Below, piece by piece: positions 56,501 to 62,369 of a stretch of DNA of 64,000 bases (positions are counted from its first letter, which is position 1; every line of letters begins with the position of its first letter). The position numbers and the translations under genes are program-made. Below the pieces are notes generated by a model. The model was not told where the DNA came from. It did not search any database and saw only the letters and a list, made by a program, of their open reading frames with translations. Source of the stretch: Lysobacteraceae bacterium SCN 69-320 (GTDB taxonomy: Bacteria; Pseudomonadota; Gammaproteobacteria; Xanthomonadales; Rhodanobacteraceae); contig MEFP01000005.1 in assembly GCA_001725155.1 (NCBI GenBank), positions 1-64,000 on the forward strand, in the 5' to 3' direction.

Positions 56501-58512
56501 TGCAGACAGCTGTAGTGCCAGCTGCCCCAACCCAGCGGCGCACCACTGCTGCTGCCCGGAAACGGTGCCGGCGACCAGCAAGTCCCGGTGGTACACATCG
56601 TTCCGTAGGTGTCCGGATTGAATGTCGACGGAGCCGGACAACTCGCAGGCTGGGTAAAATTCTCACGCTGCACGAGTTGCTGGCCGCGATTGCTGAAATC
56701 GTAGTCCGTGACGACACCGCGGTAGTCGACGGTGCCGGTCGGATTGCCGTCGGCGTCGTAACCTGTCCGACTGTGCGCGATGACGCCGGCACAGGTTTCG
56801 CTGGTGCAACGTTTGCGTCCGCGCTCTTTCACGGCGCCGTTGATCAACGCCAGGTCGCGCTGTTCGAAACCGCCGAGCACGCTCGTGGATCGGGCGAACT
56901 GGAACGGCGGGTTCGAGCCGCTCGAATAGGTGATCGTGAGCCGGTCGGCATAGTCCGAGCCGTGCCATTCATCGTTGACGCGGCTGTGCGAATAGCGATA
57001 GGTGCCGTAGCGATCGCCGTTTTCGTCGACGATGCCGGTCAGCAGCGTGCCGGCAATGTAGTTCAGATTGTGCGCGGGTTCGTTGTACAGATAGCTGCGC
57101 ACCGCACCGCCGGGCCGCGTCACGCCGGTGAGCGCGTGGCCCTCGCTGTACTGGTATTCGTGCACTGCTCCGGCCGCATCGATCACGCGGACCAGACGCG
57201 CCAGCGTGTCGTACTGCAGTTCCAGCGCGCGGCCGCGGGAGTCCTCGACACGGACCAGCAGACCCTCGAACGGCGCGACGGCGGCAGGCGTCGCGATGGT
57301 GCTGTAGAGCAGCTTGAGCGCCTCGCCGGTCGGATAGCTGATCGCCAGCAGCCGGCCCTGCAGGTCGTAGATTTCCACCTCATCGCTTGCCGTCCGGAAC
57401 TCCCAGCCGGCGCGCTGGCCCAGCTTGATGATGTCGCGCAGCGCCTCTGGCTCGTCCGTACTGCCGGCCCACGCCCCGTCGATCCAGCGGAAGTAGTGAT
57501 AGTCGCCGTCGTGTCGCAGTACCGTCACCACCGGCGGCTGCCCGTCGACGAAGGGCTCCGGCGCAATCGCCCGCTGGTAGGTATGGCGCCAGTTCGGGCC
57601 GAGGATGCGGTGATGGTGATCGTCCGGATTCTGCGCTCCGCTGCCGCGCGGTTCGTAGAAGCTCGAACTCGAGTAGTAGCGCACGAATTCGAGCGGACTG
57701 GCGCCGGCCGCGCGAATATCGCGCTCGACTTGCGTCTTCTCTCCGGTGACGCAGTCCATCGGGTTGCCGAGTTCACAGACCTTCGAGCGCGCAACCTTAC
57801 AGACATCGCCGACTCGTGCACTGCCCGGCGGGCAGTAGACGCGTCGCAAACAGTTGCCGATTGCGCCGAAGAACTGGTCCCCGACGGTGTGGTTGCCGCA
57901 TTCGGGAAATGAGTACGTGACGCATTGGCCGTCGGTCAGCGAGGGAATGTTCTGGACGTAACCGTGCTTGATCCAGTACAGCTCGCCGAGATCGAACTCC
58001 GTCTCGACCGGATTCCACACCGACGGACAGAGGCCGCCATAGCTCGGACGCGTGCAGGGCGGCGGCGGCGCCTGGGAATAGTTGTCGATGGCCTGGTCCA
58101 GCGCTTCGCCTTCGGTCTTGCATTTCGGTCCGGGCGAGTCGATACCGGAACAGGGTTGCGAATCGGCGTTCACGAACGTCCCCTGGCATGCGAAGTCCGT
58201 CGTCTCGGGCCTGGGACATTGCGCCGCTCCGCCGCTGGCGACACATTCCCAGAGCTGCGCCTGTACGGCGCCCGGAATGACCGCTGCCAGGGCAAGCAGC
58301 ATGCCGGCAACACGTGCTCCGTGCTGTCTTTCCGCACGAATCCACGACCAATTCGTTGCGAGCCCGCTGACGCTCCGCATGAATGCTGCGATTGCGCGAA
58401 TGATCGCCTCGGCCCCACTCGCAGACGCCGCTGCGTGTTCGTGCGGCACAAGATGCGCGCGAACACGCAAGCGACGTCGGATTCTCGTGAAACGCTGGAT
58501 ACGGCTGCTCAT
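53563..58512 (-). CDS. RHS/YD-repeat protein with DUF6531-like domain and cysteine-rich C-terminal tail
   Basis: 1649 residues from the ATG at 58512, which has GGGGAG 5 nt upstream. An unusual ~65-residue N-terminal extension precedes a signal-peptide-like stretch (VAGMLLALAAVIPGAVQA). A Cys-rich N-terminal region (~87-200) is followed by the DUF6531 opening DCVTGEKTQVERDI and then many YD repeats (for example TTSFTYDAAGQIVRV, YDYDDAHRLVGIAD). The RHS core ends near YDYSAF...YFDAETGLNHNYRRDYEASTGRYVESDPIGLEG. The 76-residue C-terminus after DPDGL carries nine cysteines and matches no toxin I know. RHS proteins form a beta cocoon around a C-terminal, often toxic, domain. No immunity gene or VgrG/EagR chaperone neighbours were seen. 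Confidence 0.92.
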   Translation of the reverse strand: MSSRIQRFTRIRRRLRVRAHLVPHEHAAASASGAEAIIRAIAAFMRSVSGLATNWSWIRAERQHGARVAGMLLALAAVIPGAVQAQLWECVASGGAAQCPRPETTDFACQGTFVNADSQPCSGIDSPGPKCKTEGEALDQAIDNYSQAPPPPCTRPSYGGLCPSVWNPVETEFDLGELYWIKHGYVQNIPSLTDGQCVTYSFPECGNHTVGDQFFGAIGNCLRRVYCPPGSARVGDVCKVARSKVCELGNPMDCVTGEKTQVERDIRAAGASPLEFVRYYSSSSFYEPRGSGAQNPDDHHHRILGPNWRHTYQRAIAPEPFVDGQPPVVTVLRHDGDYHYFRWIDGAWAGSTDEPEALRDIIKLGQRAGWEFRTASDEVEIYDLQGRLLAISYPTGEALKLLYSTIATPAAVAPFEGLLVRVEDSRGRALELQYDTLARLVRVIDAAGAVHEYQYSEGHALTGVTRPGGAVRSYLYNEPAHNLNYIAGTLLTGIVDENGDRYGTYRYSHSRVNDEWHGSDYADRLTITYSSGSNPPFQFARSTSVLGGFEQRDLALINGAVKERGRKRCTSETCAGVIAHSRTGYDADGNPTGTVDYRGVVTDYDFSNRGQQLVQRENFTQPASCPAPSTFNPDTYGTMCTTGTCWSPAPFPGSSSGAPLGWGSWHYSCLQPTGPATQSRSTETDWHATFNLPVERRVRNAANDLESRTQWVYNTRGQVLAECEFDVGNAAAMAYVCSATTAPAAPVPVRRWTYVYCEAADVTAPNSSCPVVGLLRTSDGPRSPTEAGMNGQDDVTTYAYYLATDESGCDVAGGNCHRKADLHTVTDALGRVSERVAYDRSGRVRRMRDANGTLTDSTYDLRGRLQSTTVRGLASGASDPSDATTSFTYDAAGQIVRVQRPGGAYLDYDYDDAHRLVGIADSLGNRIRYTLDAAGNRLKEETFDSSYNPATPGVGLKRLLSREFTSLRRLVRERDAADAITRDSSPYDSGGLLDGYDAHGNEVAVKDGRGIETRQEYDPLNRLVKTIEDYAGSDPETAASTVEYTYDTRDNVRTITDPDGLVTTYTFDSLDNQTLLSSPDTGHTAFAYDRAGNRISQTDNRGVVSAYVYDALNRLVQISYPASSLGVNVHYDESDAITGCPGSFPLGRLTRVTDSSGTTVHCYDRRGNVTRRTHSLGSSVLSATFTYTPADRVASITYPGGGIAGYIYDESGRPSQLTWKANASATPVAVVTASHYPFGPLASLTYGNGRTLTKMRDQNYAIDSVLSSAADGLALQFDVGVMGNIAGVDGALGTTPAQRRYVHDNLYRITRVEDATGALVEDYGYNRTGDRMSKQFAGQPAQAYAYLSGTHRLAAVAGTARSYDANGNTTGRGDGVSLDYDDRNRLTSVVAATGTTGYDYSAFEQRTRKHTVSGATTSTSRYLHDADGQILAEQSQSAGGSRGTSVYLFLGTTPVAIVRGTAMSYLESDHLDTPRVAVNPATNAVEWRWDLLGSAFGEHEADTLVTGKGVSLRYPGQYFDAETGLNHNYRRDYEASTGRYVESDPIGLEGAWATYEYAGSAVLDFTDPDGLLRRRGSGGMSCGGSGLDELYCPDMPDTCHNRCSCKHRKAITKCKPWIVWKYSTCLEEARHELIRCLESCIPRTPDSDG

Positions 58513-58653
58513 GTTTGCTCCCCGAGCGAGTTGGCAAGGCGCGACGACGGGCATCGGGCAACCCCGACTCCTAGCCGTACGCAACCGCATTGTTGAACTG
58601 CACGGACGTCGCCGCGCATTTCCACGATGCGTCATTGTCCATTCGGAAATCAG

Positions 58654-58675
58654 CCGACAATCTGATCATTGTCGG
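58654..58675. promoter_or_regulatory. 22-bp perfect dyad upstream of the RHS gene
   Basis: ccgacaat-ctgatc-attgtcgg is an exact inverted repeat of 8-bp half-sites. It lies ~142 bp upstream of the RHS start, and further half-sites (attgtcc at 58634, attgttg near 58590) occur between it and the gene. It is a plausible operator; the protein is unknown. Confidence 0.5.
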
Positions 58676-58875
58676 GAGAAGCTGCTGGCCTTGCCGGCTG
58701 CGGCCGCGCGCATGCCGCTGACGGCAACCCGGGGTCAGCGGCGGCGATATTCCGCACCGAAGTGTGTATTGCCGAGCCGTTGTGCCGCGCCGTCGCTCTT
58801 CGCGTCCAGAGGCTGGGCCTCGCCGGCGATAACGCGCGCAAAAGCCGCAGCGGCCGGCGCTGCCAGGGAAATTGC

Positions 58876-58897
58876 CAGGCCCGTGGACACGGGCCTG
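58876..58897 (-). terminator. Hairpin after the BtuF-like gene
   Basis: caggcccgtg / cacgggcctg is an exact 10-bp inverted repeat with a 2-nt centre. It lies 9 bp beyond the stop of the minus-strand operon. It is a likely terminator of the five-gene unit. Confidence 0.55.
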
Positions 58898-58905
58898 CCG
58901 CCGTC

Positions 58906-59724
58906 CTAGCCGACCATGTCGCCGCGCCGCGCCCAGGCCGCAATCCGCGCATGCAGCGCGTCGAGGCCGTCGAACAGCGCGGCGGGACCCGGCTGCAGAA
59001 TGATCGGCGACTTGATCTCGTGCAGCTCGCCGTCGCGCACGGCCGGTATGGCGTCCCAGCCCGGGCGTGCGGCCACGGCAGCGGGGCGGAAGCGCTTACC
59101 GCACCAGGAACCGAAGATCAGATCCGGCGCGCGGCGCACGACTTCCTGCGCATCGGCAAGGATGCGGTCGCGTGCGAGGGATTTTTCGGCGAGTTCGGGA
59201 AACACGTCGTCGCCGCCCGCGATGCGCGCGAGTTCGGCGACCCAGCGTATGCCGGTGATCGGTGGTTGATCCCATTCCTCGAAGTACACGCGCGGCCGCC
59301 GCGGCAGTGCAGCGGCGGCCGCGGTCACTGCGGCGATGTGCGCTTCGGCGCGTTGCGCGAGGGCTTCGCCGGCTTCGGCACGGCCGACCATGCCGGCGAG
59401 GCGGCGGATGTAGCCGAGGATGCCCGCCACCGAGCGGTGATTGCTGATCCAGACTTCGACGCCGGCCTTGATGAGGTCGCGCGCGATGTCGGCCTGGATG
59501 TCGGAGAAGCCGATCACGAGATCGGGCTGCAGTGCGAGGATTTCGCCGATCTTCGCGCTCGTGAACGCCGATACCTTGGGCTTTTCCTTGCGCGCCCGCG
59601 GCGGCCGCACGGTGAAGCCGGAGATGCCGACGATGCGATCCTGCTCGCCGATCGCGTAAAGAACCTCGGTCGGCTCCTCGGTCAGGCAGACGATGCGCGA
59701 GGGATAGAGGTCGGGCCGGTTCAC
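58906..59724 (-). CDS. BtuF-like cobalamin/metal-chelate binding protein without signal peptide
   Basis: 272 residues from a GTG at 59724 that overlaps the pdxH stop (GTGA); the upstream ATG of the open frame at 59763 is inside pdxH. The fold is a class III periplasmic binding protein: PSRIVCLTEEPTEVLYAIGEQDRIVGIS (in part VCLTEEPTEVLYAIGEQ), KVSAFTSAKIGEILALQPDLVIG, then YFEEWDQPPITGIRW and PDLIFGSWCGKRF. Unlike BtuF/FhuD, it has no signal peptide in this frame. No ABC permease or ATPase gene is next to it. The coupling to pdxH is a cofactor-related hint but does not define the ligand. Confidence 0.85.
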   Translation of the reverse strand: MNRPDLYPSRIVCLTEEPTEVLYAIGEQDRIVGISGFTVRPPRARKEKPKVSAFTSAKIGEILALQPDLVIGFSDIQADIARDLIKAGVEVWISNHRSVAGILGYIRRLAGMVGRAEAGEALAQRAEAHIAAVTAAAAALPRRPRVYFEEWDQPPITGIRWVAELARIAGGDDVFPELAEKSLARDRILADAQEVVRRAPDLIFGSWCGKRFRPAAVAARPGWDAIPAVRDGELHEIKSPIILQPGPAALFDGLDALHARIAAWARRGDMVG

Positions 59725-60347
59725 GGATACAGCATGCGCCGCTGCCAGGCGCCGTCGCGCCATTCATAGCGCTGGCGCTCATGCAGGCGGAAGTTCGCGC
59801 CGTACCAGAACTCGATGAGGTCGGGTCTGACGAGATAGCCGCCCCAGTGCGGCGGACGCGGCACGTCGCGGCCGGCGAACTCGGCCTCGTAGTGCGCGAT
59901 GCGCGCTTCGAAATCGCCGCGCTCGGGCAGGGTCTGCGACTGCAGCGAGGCCCAGGCGCCGATCTGGCTGCCGCGCGGCCGCGTCGCGAAATAGGCATCG
60001 GAATCCGCCGCGGGCAACTGCTCGACGCGGCCTTCGACGCGCACCTGCACACCTTCGCGCAGCTGCTTCCAGTGCAGGCACAGCGCGACATGAGCATTCG
60101 CCGCGAGTTCGCGGCCCTTGGCGCTGGTGTAGTTGGTGAAGAAGCGCAGGCCGTCGGCGCCGACACCCTTGAGCAGCACGATGCGCGAATGCGGCCGGCC
60201 GTCCGCGTCGATGCTGCTGAGATTCATCGCACTGGGTTCGGGATCGCCGCTGGCGGCCGCGGCGGCCAGCAGCGCGTTGAGTTCGGCCAGGGCTTCGGGA
60301 CAGATGGTCACGGCAGGTTCGTCCGGCGAAAGCGTCGATGCTACCAC
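59721..60347 (-). CDS. pdxH: Pyridoxamine/pyridoxine 5'-phosphate oxidase
   Basis: 208 residues from a GTG at 60347 with a GAGG site 7 nt upstream; no ATG fits better. It makes pyridoxal phosphate from PNP or PMP using FMN. Features are SSIDADGRPHSRIVLLKGV, FFTNYTSAKGRELAAN, CLHWKQLREGVQVRVEGRVEQL (in part WKQLREGVQVRVEGRVEQ), PRGSQIGAWASLQSQ, PPHWGGYLVRPDLIEFW and the C-terminal LHERQRYEWRDGAWQRRMLYP pattern (in part LHERQRYEWRDGAW). Length and motifs are standard. It starts 7 bp after the histidine kinase stop. Confidence 0.95.
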   Translation of the reverse strand: MVASTLSPDEPAVTICPEALAELNALLAAAAASGDPEPSAMNLSSIDADGRPHSRIVLLKGVGADGLRFFTNYTSAKGRELAANAHVALCLHWKQLREGVQVRVEGRVEQLPAADSDAYFATRPRGSQIGAWASLQSQTLPERGDFEARIAHYEAEFAGRDVPRPPHWGGYLVRPDLIEFWYGANFRLHERQRYEWRDGAWQRRMLYP

Positions 60348-60354
60348 GCAGACC

Positions 60355-61872
60355 TCAGGCCGCCGTGCCGGTGCCCTGCACCACGCGGGCGAACTGGCCG
60401 AAGTCCAGCGGCTTGGTCAGATAGTGGTCGGCGCCGGCGGCCAGCGCTGCGGCGCGCGCCGATTCGGTCGCGTTCGCCGAGACCGTGACGATACGGCCTT
60501 TGTAGCCTTGTGAACGCAGCTGATAGACCGCGGCATTGCCGGAAAGACCCGGCAGTTCCACGTCGACGAGCACGAGGTCGGGCGCCTGTTCGGCGACGGC
60601 GGCCAGCGCCGCAGCCGCGGTTCCGGCGATGCGTGCGCTGACGCCGAGATCGCCGAGCAGCACGTCGAGCAGCGCAGCGACATCCGGATCGTCGTCGACG
60701 ATGAGCGCGGTCAGGCCGCGCCGGCGCGGCGCCGTATCCTGCGGCGTCAGACCCGCCGCGCCGAGCGACGGCAAGGTGACGCGGAACGTACTGCCCTGCC
60801 CGACCGTGGAATCCAGGCTCAGCTCGCCCGACATGCGTTCGACGAGACGCTTGACGATCGACAGGCCGAGACCCGCGCCGCGCGAGCCGTGCTGCGCGCC
60901 GCGGTTGAACGCCTTGAACACCTTGGCGCGCGAAGCCGTGTCGATGCCCAGGCCCGTGTCGCTGACTTCCAGCTGCAAACGGGCACCGTCCCAGCCGAGC
61001 TGCGCGCGCACGTAGCCGCGCTGCGTATAGCGCAAGGCATTGGACAGCAGATTGATCGCAACCTGGCGCAGCTTGACCGCGTCGAACTGCGCTTCGGCCG
61101 GCGGCGCACCGCCCGCCTCGACGGCCAGGGCCAGGCCCTTCTCGGCCGCGAGCGGCCGGAACATCGCATCGAGGTCGGCGATCAGTGCGGCGATGTCGAT
61201 GCTGCCCGGATCGAGCAGGCTCTCGCCGGCCTCGCCGCGGCCGTATTCGAGCAGGTTCTCGGCCAGCGCGAACAGATAGGTCGCATTGCGCCGTAGCGCA
61301 CCGAGCGCCTGGCTGCGCGTGCCGGCGCCTTCGCGTTCGAGCAGGTGCAGATAGCCGAAGATCGACGTCAGCGGCGTGCGGAATTCGTGGCTCAGGGTCG
61401 CGAACAGCGCATTCTTCAGCGCGTTGGCTTCTTCCAGCCGCGCGCGCTGCTGTTCGAGTTCGCTCTTGATCTGGCGCAGCCGCGCCAGGGTGCGCGATTT
61501 CTCGATACCGGCCAGCACGGCGTCGTTGCCCAGCTGCTGCTGCGCCTGGGTGCGGCCGTGTTCGTCGCCGGCATCGAGCAGCAGCAGATGGAACTGGTCG
61601 CCGGCCGGAATCAGGTGCACGTGCGCATGCCGGCCGCCGGCCAGCTCGACGAACGGCAGATCCTGTTCCTGGTCGTGCGGCAGCCCCAGGAACAGGTCCT
61701 GCAACTGGTGCACCAGCGTGCCGGCGCCGTCGGCGTCGATGCCGTGATGCGCTGTGTCGCCGTGCACGTCCACGAGCTGCCACTGCGCATCGAAAGTCAG
61801 CAGCAGCGGCCGCGCACGCGCGCGCAGCAGCTCGTTCAGATAGGTCCCTACCTCGGCGGGCATCGAGCTCAT
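60355..61872 (-). CDS. Cytoplasmic hybrid histidine kinase with C-terminal receiver
   Basis: 505 residues. A PAS-like N-terminal domain (~20-100) and a coiled coil (~115-150) have no transmembrane helix. The HisKA domain carries the phospho-His near residue 162 (ATLSHEFRTPLTSIFGYL). The HATPase domain has N-box INLLSNALRYT, G1 VSDTGLGID and G2 SRGAGLGLSIVKRL. A receiver follows (~383-500): acidic pair in LIVDDDPD, phospho-Asp near 437 in LVLVDVELPG, and Lys in YLTKPLDF. It phosphorylates itself and passes the phosphate to its receiver; no DNA-binding output is attached. Its start overlaps the GTPase stop by 4 bp, which links it to the GTPase. Confidence 0.93.
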   Translation of the reverse strand: MSSMPAEVGTYLNELLRARARPLLLTFDAQWQLVDVHGDTAHHGIDADGAGTLVHQLQDLFLGLPHDQEQDLPFVELAGGRHAHVHLIPAGDQFHLLLLDAGDEHGRTQAQQQLGNDAVLAGIEKSRTLARLRQIKSELEQQRARLEEANALKNALFATLSHEFRTPLTSIFGYLHLLEREGAGTRSQALGALRRNATYLFALAENLLEYGRGEAGESLLDPGSIDIAALIADLDAMFRPLAAEKGLALAVEAGGAPPAEAQFDAVKLRQVAINLLSNALRYTQRGYVRAQLGWDGARLQLEVSDTGLGIDTASRAKVFKAFNRGAQHGSRGAGLGLSIVKRLVERMSGELSLDSTVGQGSTFRVTLPSLGAAGLTPQDTAPRRRGLTALIVDDDPDVAALLDVLLGDLGVSARIAGTAAAALAAVAEQAPDLVLVDVELPGLSGNAAVYQLRSQGYKGRIVTVSANATESARAAALAAGADHYLTKPLDFGQFARVVQGTGTAA

Positions 61873-62369
61873 GGCGCCAGCCTCTGCGCGAGTTCGGCGA
61901 AGCCGGCCTCGACGCCGTCGCCGCTGAGCGCGCTGGTCTCGAACACGGCCAGATTGCGGCGGATCTCCGCGAGTACGGCCGGCGCGACCTCCCAGCGGTC
62001 GATCAGATCGAGCTTGTTGACGAACAGCACGCAGGCCGGATCATTGATGACGTCGCGCGCCTGCATGGCCAGGTTCAGCGCCGCGCGCAGGCTGGCTTCG
62101 CGCGTGCCGTCGGCGACGAGGATCAGACCGCTGGCGCCGCGCAGATAATTCTTGTTGACGCTGTCGAGCGCGGCCTTGCCGGCGATGTCCCAGACCACGA
62201 GCTTGAGGTCTACGGCGTCGGTCAGCGCGACGACGCGGCTGTCGACCTTGACTCCGACCGTGGTCAGGTATTTCTCGGAAAACGTATTGCGCACGAAGCG
62301 CGCGACGAGGCTGGTCTTGCCCACGCCGAAGTCGCCGAGCATGCATACCTTGCGTGCGATCTCGCTCAT
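61869..62369 (-). CDS. Ras-like small GTPase (bacterial Rup/MglA-related type)
   Basis: 166 residues, the size of a Rab/Ras G domain. P-loop GDFGVGKTS (12-20), switch I Thr in YLTTVGV (36-37), G3 WDIAGK (60-65), G4 NKLD (118-121) and G5 ETSAL near 144-148 are in the right order and spacing. The residue equivalent to Ras Gln61 is Lys 65. There is no C-terminal lipidation Cys. Genuine Ras-superfamily GTPases are uncommon in bacteria; the best known, MglA, controls cell polarity with a roadblock-domain GAP. The gene overlaps both neighbours by 4 bp (OmpA-like and kinase), so the three are translated together. Confidence 0.93.
   Translation of the reverse strand: MSEIARKVCMLGDFGVGKTSLVARFVRNTFSEKYLTTVGVKVDSRVVALTDAVDLKLVVWDIAGKAALDSVNKNYLRGASGLILVADGTREASLRAALNLAMQARDVINDPACVLFVNKLDLIDRWEVAPAVLAEIRRNLAVFETSALSGDGVEAGFAELAQRLAP

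Larger units (their letters stand above)
58513..58905. other. Intergenic region upstream of the RHS gene (393 bp)
   Basis: It contains an exact 22-bp dyad (58654-58675) and a hairpin after the BtuF-like gene (58876-58897). Beyond these I see nothing recognisable; candidate frames here are antisense shadows. Confidence 0.6.
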
